A DNA stretch of 64,000 nt from positions 78,695 through 142,694 of the forward strand of contig JAPPOQ010000011.1 of the NCBI GenBank assembly GCA_028817895.1, in the 5' to 3' direction. A program made the translations under genes and the position numbers. This document shows, in pieces, positions 56,847 through 64,000 of this stretch. Under the pieces are notes generated by a model. The model did no database searches, was not told the DNA's origin, and saw nothing but the letters and a program-made list of their open reading frames with translations. The DNA comes from Ahrensia sp. (lineage in GTDB: Bacteria > Pseudomonadota > Alphaproteobacteria > Rhizobiales > Rhizobiaceae). Position 1 is the stretch's first letter. Each line of letters starts with the position of its first letter.

Positions 56847-57988
56847 TGGATTTTTCGGTCGACGAATATCAGCGTCGTGTGGAAGCCGCGCAAAGGCTTA
56901 TGCGGACCGAGGGGTTTGATGCGCTGTTGTTCACCTCAGAGGCCGAGATTCGTTATTTTTCAGGGTTTCGAACCCAGTTTTGGCAAAGTCCGGCACGACC
57001 GTGGTTCCTGATTGTGCCTGTTGAAGGCGCACCAATTGCTGTGATTCCTGAAATCGGTGCCGATTTGATGCGGCGCGGCTGGATCGACGATGTTCGCGTA
57101 TGGTTGTCACCCGCAAAGCATGATGACGGTCTTTCCTTGCTCGCGTCCGCCCTGGAGGGATTTGAGACAGTCGGCATGCCGATGGGCCGGGAAAGCCAGT
57201 TGCGGATGCCACTTCGCAACTTTTTCTATCTGCAACAGCGGCTTCGACACATCCAATTTGTCGACTGTTCAGCGCTGATGACAGATCTACGATTTGTGAA
57301 GTCGGAAGCGGAGATCGACCTTATTGAGAAGGCGTGCAGCCGGGCCTGCGATGCTTTTGATCGAGCTCCCGACCTGTTCCATGCCGGCCAACCCGTGGAC
57401 GAGGTCTTCCGCGCTTTCAAAATGACGCTCCTGGAAGCGGGGCTGGATGATGTTCCCTATCTCGTTGGTGGCAAGGGGCCGACGGGTTATGTCGATGTGA
57501 TCTCGCCCCCAAGTCGCGAGCCGCTTCGGCCCGGCGACGTACTCATGCTGGACACCGGGGCCACGGTAAATGGCTATTTTTGCGACTTTGATCGAAACTT
57601 CGCCGTCGAGCGAGCCAGCGATGCGGTGCAAAGGGCGCATGAAACGCTTTGGCTTGCGACACAGGCGGGACTGGAAGCCGCCAGACCGGGCGCCAGTTGT
57701 GCAGATGTCTTTGCGGCCATGCATGTCGTCATCGCGCGATCCGAGCAGACGGCAGAGACGGGCGGTGTCGGTCGCTACGGACATGGGCTTGGCATGCAAC
57801 TGACCGAGCAGCCGTCGATAATCGATTGGGACGAAACCGTGTTGCGCGAGGGCGCCGTGATCACGCTGGAACCAAGCATGACGGTTTCGGGCGGTGGCAT
57901 GCTGGTGCATGAGGAAAATATCGTCATTCGTGACGGCGAAGCGCAGCTTTTGACCCGCCGCGCGCCGCGTGAGCTTGTCGCGATCTGA
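56846..57988 (+). CDS. M24-family metallohydrolase (Xaa-Pro peptidase / ectoine hydrolase-like)
   Basis: A 380-residue creatinase-fold enzyme. The N-terminal lobe reads YQRRVEAAQRLMRTEGFDALLF and IRYFSGFRTQFW. Metal ligands of the C-terminal pita-bread domain are present: two Asp in MLDTGATVNGYFCDFDRNF, His in GRYGHGLGMQLTEQPS, Glu in ITLEPSM and Glu in VHEENIVI. Relatives include prolidases, creatinase and the ectoine hydrolase DoeA/EutD. Coupled with a PLP lyase and an MFS carrier, it probably opens or trims an amino-acid-like compound. Confidence 0.88.
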   Translation: MDFSVDEYQRRVEAAQRLMRTEGFDALLFTSEAEIRYFSGFRTQFWQSPARPWFLIVPVEGAPIAVIPEIGADLMRRGWIDDVRVWLSPAKHDDGLSLLASALEGFETVGMPMGRESQLRMPLRNFFYLQQRLRHIQFVDCSALMTDLRFVKSEAEIDLIEKACSRACDAFDRAPDLFHAGQPVDEVFRAFKMTLLEAGLDDVPYLVGGKGPTGYVDVISPPSREPLRPGDVLMLDTGATVNGYFCDFDRNFAVERASDAVQRAHETLWLATQAGLEAARPGASCADVFAAMHVVIARSEQTAETGGVGRYGHGLGMQLTEQPSIIDWDETVLREGAVITLEPSMTVSGGGMLVHEENIVIRDGEAQLLTRRAPRELVAI

Positions 57989-57996
57989 CGCGCGCC

Positions 57997-59169
57997 ATGA
58001 AAGCCCGCTCGATACTTCTGCTCATCGTTGCGCAAATGGCGGCGCTCTCCCTTTGGTTCGTCTCCGCCGCAATTCTTCCCGACATGCTGGCACAAGCCGA
58101 CATATCTCCATTTCGCCAGGCCGCTCTGTCAAGCGCGGTTCAGGTGGGTTTCGTGGTTGGGGCGCTGGCGTCCGCAGTGACTGGCCTGTCGGATCGGATC
58201 GACCCGAGATTTGTTTTTGCTGCTTGCGCTTTCGTCGCCGCCTGCGCCAACGCACTCCTGACGCTTGTCGAGCCGGGCGGAATATTGGCCATCAGCTTGC
58301 GTTTCGTGACGGGTGCCATGCTGGCCGGGGTGTATCCGGTTGGCATGAAAATCGCAGTGGGTTGGGGCACGAAGGATCGCGGTTTTCTGGTCAGCGCGTT
58401 GATCGGCGCGCTCACCTTCGGCTCTGCTCTGCCGCATCTGATTGCACTGGGTGGTGGTGCCGACTGGCGGGCCACCGTGCTCATCACATCTGCAGCGTCG
58501 GTCCTTGCCGCTGTTTTGGTTCTGGGTACAAGGCTTGGGCCTCATCATGCCAAGGCCGCCCTGTTCAACATGCGCGTTGTCACCACGGCGTGGACCAATC
58601 GGCGTGTTCGACTGGCCTATGCGGGCTATCTCGGACATATGTGGGAGCTCTACGCCATGTGGGCCTGGGTTGGCGTGGCCGCCGCCGCATCCTATCGGCT
58701 TCGCGCTGCAGATCCGGTCGCGCAGACGCTCGGCAGCATCACCGCCTTTTCCGCTATCGCAGCAGGTGCTGTCACATGCCTCATCGCAGGCAAACTCGCT
58801 GACCGATATGGCAAGGCGGAGGTTGCCGCCGCCGCCATGGCGTGCAGTCTCATTGCAGCTGTGGCGACGGGCCTCAGTTTCGGTGGGCCGATCTGGATCA
58901 CATTTGCGTTGTTCGTGATCTGGGGAATCGCAATCATACCGGATTCTGCGCAGTTTTCGGCCTTGGTCGCCGACGCTTCGCCGCCGGAACATGCCGGGAG
59001 CCTCATGACCTTCCAAACCGCGCTCGGCTTCACGCTGACCTTCTTCACGGTGCAAGTAACACCCCTTGCAGCGCAGGCGCTGAGCTGGCCTGCGGTGTTC
59101 TACATACTCGCTATTGGCCCAGCGCTCGGGATCGTCGCGATGATGCGGCTGAGACATTTGGGTCGGTAG
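57997..59169 (+). CDS. Major facilitator superfamily transporter
   Basis: A 390-residue membrane protein with about twelve hydrophobic helices. It begins with a helix (ILLLIVAQMAALSLWFVSAAILPDM), has the MFS motif-A-like loop GLSDRIDPR after helix 2 and its second copy GKLADRYGKAE after helix 8. Substrate unknown; the neighbours suggest import of the compound handled by the lyase and M24 enzyme, or export of an end product. It starts eight bases after the M24 gene and is closed by the terminator at 59241. Confidence 0.88.
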   Translation: MKARSILLLIVAQMAALSLWFVSAAILPDMLAQADISPFRQAALSSAVQVGFVVGALASAVTGLSDRIDPRFVFAACAFVAACANALLTLVEPGGILAISLRFVTGAMLAGVYPVGMKIAVGWGTKDRGFLVSALIGALTFGSALPHLIALGGGADWRATVLITSAASVLAAVLVLGTRLGPHHAKAALFNMRVVTTAWTNRRVRLAYAGYLGHMWELYAMWAWVGVAAAASYRLRAADPVAQTLGSITAFSAIAAGAVTCLIAGKLADRYGKAEVAAAAMACSLIAAVATGLSFGGPIWITFALFVIWGIAIIPDSAQFSALVADASPPEHAGSLMTFQTALGFTLTFFTVQVTPLAAQALSWPAVFYILAIGPALGIVAMMRLRHLGR

Positions 59170-59240
59170 GGCGGTCTCATGGCGCAAGGAGCGACCTTGC
59201 CCACCGTCAAGTCTTCCTCTAAAGCGTTGCTCCAGAACTT

Positions 59241-59262
59241 GCCCCGCCAGCGGGGCTTTTTT
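59241..59262 (+). terminator. Rho-independent terminator after the lyase-M24-MFS cassette
   Basis: GCCCCG, a CCAG loop, CGGGGC and six T form a textbook terminator 72 bases beyond the MFS stop and 25 bases before lysC. It separates the cassette from lysC. Confidence 0.88.
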
Positions 59263-59286
59263 GTTGGACATGGCGGATCCGATCGC

Positions 59287-60561
59287 ATGGCTCGGCTGGT
59301 GATGAAATTTGGCGGCACCTCGGTTGCTGATCTGGAACGCATCCACAACGTCGCTCGTCACGTGAAGCGCGAACATGATGCAGGGCATGAGGTCGCCGTG
59401 GTCGTTTCCGCAATGGCCGGTAAGACCAACGAACTCGTCGGCTGGGTCAATGACATGCCACGGGTCGCGGGCGCCAATGCCAGCTTCTATGATGCGCGCG
59501 AGTATGATGCGATCGTTGCTTCGGGAGAGCAGGTGACTAGTGGATTGCTGGCCATAGCGCTTCAATCCATCGGTGTGGACGCGCGGTCCTGGCAGGGTTG
59601 GCAGATCCCTGTGCGAACCAATTTGGCGCATGGCGCCGCCCGCATAGACGACATTGATGGTTCGATGATTGTCGAGCGCATGGGCCAAGGCCAGGTCGCC
59701 GTAGTGGCGGGCTTTCAGGGCATCTCGCCCGACAATCGAATCGCAACGCTTGGCCGAGGTGGTTCCGATACAAGTGCCGTCGCGCTGGCCGCCGGAGTCA
59801 GGGCTGATCGTTGCGATATCTACACCGATGTCGATGGCGTCTACACCACCGATCCCCGCGTCGCACCCGCGGCGAGACGGCTCGACAAGATCACGTTTGA
59901 GGAGATGCTCGAATTGGCGTCCCTGGGTGCAAAGGTACTTCAGGTTCGTTCGGTGGAGCTGGCCATGGTGCACAATGTGCGCACTTTCGTGCGTTCCTCC
60001 TTTGATGACCCTGACAGCATCGATTCAAGCGAGGGGGCCAACCCGCCGGGAACCCTGATTTGCAGCGAGGATGAGATCGTGGAACAGCAAACCGTAACAG
60101 GTATCGCTTATGCCAAGGATGAGGCGCAGATATCGCTGCGCCGCGTTGCCGATAAGCCGGGCGTGGCCGCCGCCGTGTTTGGCCCGCTCGCAGAAGCTGG
60201 CGTGAATGTCGACATGATCGTGCAGAACGTTTCTGAAGACGGATCGGTGACCGATATGACTTTCACGGTCCCTGATTCCGACTTGCAAAAGGCGCTGAAT
60301 ACGCTGGAAACGTCCCGCAGCGAGATCGGCTATGAAGTGGCGCAAAGCGACCCCGGCATGGTCAAGGTCTCCGTTGTCGGCATCGGCATGCGCAGCCATG
60401 CCGGCGTTGCCTCGACAGCCTTTAAAGCTTTGGCGGGGAAGGGAATTAACATCCGTGCGATCACGACGTCGGAGATCAAGATCTCGATTTTGATCGATGC
60501 TGACTATTCTGAACTGGCTGTGCGCACTTTGCATTCCGTCTACGGCCTCGATAAAGGTTAA
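59287..60561 (+). CDS. lysC: Aspartokinase
   Basis: A 424-residue kinase starting MARLVMKFGGTSVADLERI, the KFGGTSV phosphate loop. Other family stretches: LGRGGSDTSAVALAAGVRADRCDIYTDVDGVYTTDPR and LQVRSVELAMVHNV. From about residue 265 two ACT domains follow (EAQISLRRVADKPGVAAAVFG; VKVSVVGIGMRSHAGVASTAF), for feedback by lysine and threonine. It phosphorylates aspartate, the entry to lysine, threonine and methionine synthesis. Start ATG 59287 lies just after the preceding terminator, so the promoter must be very close or overlap it. Confidence 0.96.
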   Translation: MARLVMKFGGTSVADLERIHNVARHVKREHDAGHEVAVVVSAMAGKTNELVGWVNDMPRVAGANASFYDAREYDAIVASGEQVTSGLLAIALQSIGVDARSWQGWQIPVRTNLAHGAARIDDIDGSMIVERMGQGQVAVVAGFQGISPDNRIATLGRGGSDTSAVALAAGVRADRCDIYTDVDGVYTTDPRVAPAARRLDKITFEEMLELASLGAKVLQVRSVELAMVHNVRTFVRSSFDDPDSIDSSEGANPPGTLICSEDEIVEQQTVTGIAYAKDEAQISLRRVADKPGVAAAVFGPLAEAGVNVDMIVQNVSEDGSVTDMTFTVPDSDLQKALNTLETSRSEIGYEVAQSDPGMVKVSVVGIGMRSHAGVASTAFKALAGKGINIRAITTSEIKISILIDADYSELAVRTLHSVYGLDKG

Positions 60562-60564
60562 TGC

Positions 60565-60581
60565 AGGCGGTTTGACCGCCT
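60565..60581 (+). terminator. Short hairpin between lysC and ptsP
   Basis: AGGCGGT, a TTG loop and ACCGCCT make a 7-bp stem three bases after the lysC stop. Only TGATTTGG follows, so termination would be weak; some read-through into ptsP is expected. Confidence 0.45.
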
Positions 60582-60601
60582 GATTTGGAAAGCACCCGAT
60601 T

Positions 60602-62863
60602 ATGGACGGTCATGTGACTGGACCACGGGTTCTGCTGAAACATCTTCGCGACGCTATGGCGGAACCCCTTGGGCCCCAGGAGAGGCTCAACCGCATCGTG
60701 CAGCAAATCGCTGTGGCGATGACGGCACAGGTGTGTTCTGTCTATGTGCTGCGCGATGACGATGTGCTTGAGTTGTTTGCGACCTTCGGTCTCAATCCAA
60801 CCGCCGTGCACATGTCGCAATTGAAAGTTGGCCGGGGTCTGGTTGGTACCATTGCTGCAATGCGGCGACCCCTCAATTTGCCCGATGCGCAACAGCACCC
60901 GGCCTTCGCCTATCTGCCGGAAACGGGTGAGGAGATCTACAAGTCATTTCTTGGCGTTCCCATGACGCGCGCCGGCCGCTCTCTGGGCGTTCTCGTTGTG
61001 CAAACACGGGAAAGCAGGCGATTTGGAACCGAGGAGGTCGAAGCGCTCGAGACGGCCGCGATGGTTCTGTCAGATCTTGTTGCCACAGGCGAGTTGAAGG
61101 GATTGTCACAACAGGGCACCGATCTTGTTCAAACCCGCCCGATCATGCTCAACGGTTTGCGGCTTTCCCCCGGTATCGGCATAGGACGTGTTGTTCTACA
61201 TGAGCCTCGTGTCGTGGTCGAAAATCTGATCGCCGAGGACAGTGATACTGAGTTGCAAAGGCTCGCCGTCGCCATTCGCAAAATGCGTCGCTCCGTCGAT
61301 GCCATGCTGGAAAATCGCGATATGGGCGGCGAAGGCGATCATGTCGATGTGCTGGAAAGCTATCGCATGTTCGCCCATGATCGTGGCTGGGTGAAGCGCA
61401 TCGAGGCTGCGATTGCTCAGGGGCTGACAGCGGAAGCTGCCACACAGAAGGTGAGCCAGGACAATCGTCGCCGTCTTGTTCGCTCGGGCGACTCGTATTT
61501 GCGCGAGCGGTTGACCGATTTTGACGATCTGACACGCCGCTTGATGAAGGAGCTGATGGGGGAGGCGCAACCATCGCTCGACGAAGAAGGAGACTTCATC
61601 GTCGTTGCCCGTGACATGGGCGCTGCGGAGCTTCTCGACTACTCGCGACCCGGGCTGCGCGGGGTAGTCTTGGAGGAGGCTACCGCCACCAGCCACGTTG
61701 CGATTGTGGCGCGGGCGCTCGGTCTTGCCGTGGTCGGCAAGGTTGAGGGCGCGGTGGCGCGCTGCGAAATGGGCAACACCATCATCGCAGATGGCGATTC
61801 AGGCTGTGTCCATATTCGGCCGCCAGACGAGTTACTGTCATCCTATGATGAGCGCATCGCCCTGCGCGAGCAGCGGCAGGCCCGCTACATCGCGGCCCGG
61901 CACGAACCCTCCGTCACACGAGATGGAACGCCAATCGAGCTGTTGGTGAATGCGGGTCTGGCGATGGATCTGCCACAGATTGAAGCGACGGGCGCCGCCG
62001 GTGTTGGTCTGTTTCGCACCGAACTGCAATTCATGGTGTCGTCCAGCATGCCGCGCGTAGATGCGCAGGCCAAATTCTATCGCTCAATATTGGACGCCGC
62101 CAACGGCAAGCCGGTCACCTTTCGCACGCTTGATATCGGCGGTGACAAGCTGCTGCCCTATCTGCGCATGAGCAAGGAGGACAATCCTGCACTGGGTTGG
62201 AGGGCCATCCGTCTTGCCATTGACCGACCCGGGCTCATTCGTGTTCAGCTGAGGGCGCTGCTTAAGGCCGCTGCGGGCGAGGTTCTGCGCGTGAAACTGC
62301 CCATGATCACGGACGTTTCGGAAGTCGCGCAGGTTCGCACTCTATTGAACAGGGAGATAGAGGCGCGTCGAAAACTGGGGCACGACATGCCCAGCACGGT
62401 CCATCTGGGCGCGATGATCGAAGTGCCAAGTCTGTTGTGGCAGCTTGATGAATTGATGCAGAGCGTCGATTTCGCCTCGGTTGGATCAAATGATCTGTTC
62501 CAGTTCATGGCAGCGTCCGACCGGACCAATTCCTATCTCGCCAATCGCTTCAATCCGCTGTCGCGGCCCTTTATGCGTGCCTTGAGAGAAATCGCCAGGG
62601 CGGCGGACAGAAATCAAACGCATCTTCAGATCTGCGGTGAAATGGCCGGCGAGCCAATCGCCGCCATGGCGTTGATGGGTATCGGATATCGTGCGGTCTC
62701 AATGTCTCCCGTTGCCATTGGGCCGGTGAAGGAGATGGTGCGCATGGTGGATCTGTCGGATCTTTCACAGACCGTTAATCGATTGGTCGATGAGAAAGGT
62801 GCGGCGCAAACGCTCACCGAAGCGCTGACCGACTATGCCGACCAGCATGGAGTTCCGATTTAG
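60602..62863 (+). CDS. ptsP: Phosphoenolpyruvate-protein phosphotransferase of the nitrogen PTS (EI-Ntr)
   Basis: A 753-residue EI-Ntr. Residues about 20-165 are a GAF sensor ([46 protein letters not shown]), which in this family binds glutamine. Residues 180-420 are the phosphohistidine part, with active His365 in [17 protein letters not shown]. The PEP-binding barrel follows ([53 protein letters not shown] with the catalytic Cys). It passes phosphate from PEP to NPr and on to EIIA-Ntr. Its stop overlaps the convergent rppH stop by four bases. Confidence 0.96.
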   Translation: MDGHVTGPRVLLKHLRDAMAEPLGPQERLNRIVQQIAVAMTAQVCSVYVLRDDDVLELFATFGLNPTAVHMSQLKVGRGLVGTIAAMRRPLNLPDAQQHPAFAYLPETGEEIYKSFLGVPMTRAGRSLGVLVVQTRESRRFGTEEVEALETAAMVLSDLVATGELKGLSQQGTDLVQTRPIMLNGLRLSPGIGIGRVVLHEPRVVVENLIAEDSDTELQRLAVAIRKMRRSVDAMLENRDMGGEGDHVDVLESYRMFAHDRGWVKRIEAAIAQGLTAEAATQKVSQDNRRRLVRSGDSYLRERLTDFDDLTRRLMKELMGEAQPSLDEEGDFIVVARDMGAAELLDYSRPGLRGVVLEEATATSHVAIVARALGLAVVGKVEGAVARCEMGNTIIADGDSGCVHIRPPDELLSSYDERIALREQRQARYIAARHEPSVTRDGTPIELLVNAGLAMDLPQIEATGAAGVGLFRTELQFMVSSSMPRVDAQAKFYRSILDAANGKPVTFRTLDIGGDKLLPYLRMSKEDNPALGWRAIRLAIDRPGLIRVQLRALLKAAAGEVLRVKLPMITDVSEVAQVRTLLNREIEARRKLGHDMPSTVHLGAMIEVPSLLWQLDELMQSVDFASVGSNDLFQFMAASDRTNSYLANRFNPLSRPFMRALREIARAADRNQTHLQICGEMAGEPIAAMALMGIGYRAVSMSPVAIGPVKEMVRMVDLSDLSQTVNRLVDEKGAAQTLTEALTDYADQHGVPI

Positions 62864-63381
62864 CCTGCGTTGCCGAACATGCCGAAACGACGGACCAGCT
62901 CTTCATAGATGTCGCGCTTGAAGTCGACGATCAGATCCGCAAGCTCGCCAAACTCCGCCCATCGCCAATCATCAAACTCCGCCTTGTGGCCGTCCGGTGG
63001 CGGATTGATCGCAATTTCGCTTTCATCTCCGGTGAAGCGATACACAAACCATTTTTGCTTTTGCCCGCGATACTTGCCCTTCAGCCCGATGCCCCACAAC
63101 GATTTGGGCAGATTATAGATGAGCCAGCCTTCCGTCTGCGCCAGCAGTTCAACACTGTGGATGCCGGTTTCTTCATAGAGTTCGCGCAAAGACGCAGGGT
63201 GCGGATCTTCGCCCTCATCTATGCCCCCCTGCGGCATTTGCCAAAGCTTGGGAGACCCGGAATGTTCCGTGTTTCCTTCCCTCATCCGTCGGCCCACCCA
63301 GACCCTGCCGTCCTTGTTGAGCAGCATGATGCCAACGCATGGGCGGTAAGGCAGACCGGCGGCGTCTTCAAGCGGGCTCAC
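62860..63381 (-). CDS. rppH: RNA pyrophosphohydrolase
   Basis: A 173-residue Nudix enzyme that trims the 5' triphosphate of mRNAs. It has [41 protein letters not shown] (complete Nudix box with the RppH-type WQMPQGGID lead) and the family's [25 protein letters not shown]. The start is GTG 63381, overlapping the upstream stop as GTGA, so it is coupled to the deacetylase-family gene. This pair is conserved in Rhizobiales. Confidence 0.94.
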   Translation of the reverse strand: MSPLEDAAGLPYRPCVGIMLLNKDGRVWVGRRMREGNTEHSGSPKLWQMPQGGIDEGEDPHPASLRELYEETGIHSVELLAQTEGWLIYNLPKSLWGIGLKGKYRGQKQKWFVYRFTGDESEIAINPPPDGHKAEFDDWRWAEFGELADLIVDFKRDIYEELVRRFGMFGNAG

Positions 63382-64000
63382 CGCGGGAAGTCTCTGATGA
63401 GCGTCGAAAGAGGCACCAACAGGAGACCGCGTTTCCCGGCTCCTTCCGCCCAGTCTGCGATCATATCGACAGTCTGAGGAAATGCGGTTGCCGTCGCGAT
63501 TGCAAAGCCGCTATTGCGGGCCAGAAGTTCGACAGCCTCAAGTTGCGCTCGAATGCTGGGCCGATCACGCGCTTCGTCGATGACGATGTTCCCAGAGGCA
63601 TGTGGCATGCGGATGTCTTGTGCAAGATCTGTGGCGATGCTTGCGCGCACGGTGCCATCGTCGAGATAGGCGAGCCCACGACCGTGAAGTTCCCGCAGGA
63701 TAGGTTTCAGCGCTTCGGCTTGCCCGCTCAGGCCAGCGCCGAGATAGTTCATCACGACGGGGTAGTTTGTCATGCGGCCCAGAGACCAGCGCAGATTGCG
63801 AAGGTTCTCGCCACCAATGCCATCCATTGTGAGCGTGCGAGGGCCGGGATCGACACTTGGATATCCAAGAGGTTCCATAGGCAATTGCAGAGCAATCTCA
63901 TGCCCGTCCTTGATGGCCGTCTGGCCCCAGCGATTGAGCGAATTCCCCAGCGGGGAGAAGGCGAGCGTTATGCCAGCTGGAAGCTTTTGGATCGCCTCCT
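63378..64000 (-). CDS. Divergent polysaccharide deacetylase family protein (5' end missing)
   Basis: 207 codons are visible; the start lies beyond the window edge. The sequence has the Polysacc_deac_2 (DUF610) pattern: [32 protein letters not shown], the catalytic-style [19 protein letters not shown] (related members read NHMGS), AYLDDGTV, and [14 protein letters not shown] near the end. These proteins are periplasmic and often follow an EnvC-like and a CtpA protease gene, which would be outside the window. Here the usual histidine of NHMG is replaced (NYLGAG), so deacetylase activity is uncertain. GTGA overlap with rppH. Confidence 0.85.
   Translation of the reverse strand, partial: EAIQKLPAGITLAFSPLGNSLNRWGQTAIKDGHEIALQLPMEPLGYPSVDPGPRTLTMDGIGGENLRNLRWSLGRMTNYPVVMNYLGAGLSGQAEALKPILRELHGRGLAYLDDGTVRASIATDLAQDIRMPHASGNIVIDEARDRPSIRAQLEAVELLARNSGFAIATATAFPQTVDMIADWAEGAGKRGLLLVPLSTLIRDFPR

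Noticed and set aside
58129-59973. A 614-codon leftward open frame across the MFS and lysC genes
   Set aside because: It is antisense to two well-supported genes, has odd composition (many His, Cys, Arg, Gln) and no recognisable domain; a by-product of codon bias.

Overview
The window reads as chromosomal DNA of an alphaproteobacterium of the order Hyphomicrobiales (Rhizobiales). Support comes from the TrcR-type cell-cycle regulator, an IalB-family protein, Omp25/31-like barrels, the fructose importer FrcBCA, the 533-residue SerA next to serC with a structured leader RNA, and two full CtrA-type boxes (TTAA-N7-TTAAC). The genus cannot be fixed from sequence alone. I saw no CRISPR array, insertion sequence, integrase or prophage.

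Layout. 1-1888: 3'-truncated calcium-binding RTX protein. 2318-10835: envelope, division and nitrogen genes (lolA, ftsK, amtB, glnK, tesB, a ubiH-family hydroxylase, an HD phosphohydrolase). 10823-15518: a leftward run with a GNAT enzyme, a membrane adenylate cyclase beside a beta-carbonic anhydrase, a Trm112-like protein, a LON-domain protein, a thioredoxin-TPR protein and a tRNA-editing protein. 15643-22614: tRNA-Gly, a decayed LysR gene, metabolic singletons, a DUF427-cyclase fusion, a yjhX-type gene and a TrmH-like methyltransferase. 22849-25500: ialB, rlmN, plsC. 25512-31240: a divergent sugar locus (kinase and lyxose/mannose-type isomerase leftward; frcB, frcC, frcA and a dehydrogenase rightward). 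31250-32415: VOC protein and WYL regulator behind a palindrome. 32449-39625: trcR, secA, a parvulin, argJ, GNAT, mutT. 39622-42538: serA, serC and the serC leader RNA. 42593-44534: two outer-membrane barrels and a CtrA box. 44671-48012: a one-polypeptide restriction-modification gene interrupted by an in-frame amber codon. 48119-55683: small proteins, clpB, a methyltransferase, comF, grxC, a nitrilase-family hydrolase, DUF1178 and ubiG. 55749-59169: a PLP lyase, M24 hydrolase and MFS exporter cassette. 59287-64000: lysC, ptsP, rppH and a 5'-truncated polysaccharide-deacetylase-family gene.

How the genes work together. GlnK and AmtB form the ammonium uptake and gating pair, and PtsP (EI-Ntr) would head the nitrogen phosphotransferase relay. 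FrcBCA imports a sugar that the divergent isomerase and kinase could convert to a hexose phosphate. SerC and SerA catalyse consecutive serine-pathway steps under what looks like a translational RNA switch. CtrA boxes in front of ftsK and an outer-membrane protein suggest cell-cycle control of division and surface composition. The more unusual items are the amber-split restriction-modification gene, the DUF427-cyclase fusion, the cyclase/carbonic anhydrase pair, the serC leader and the catabolic cassette lying between core genes.
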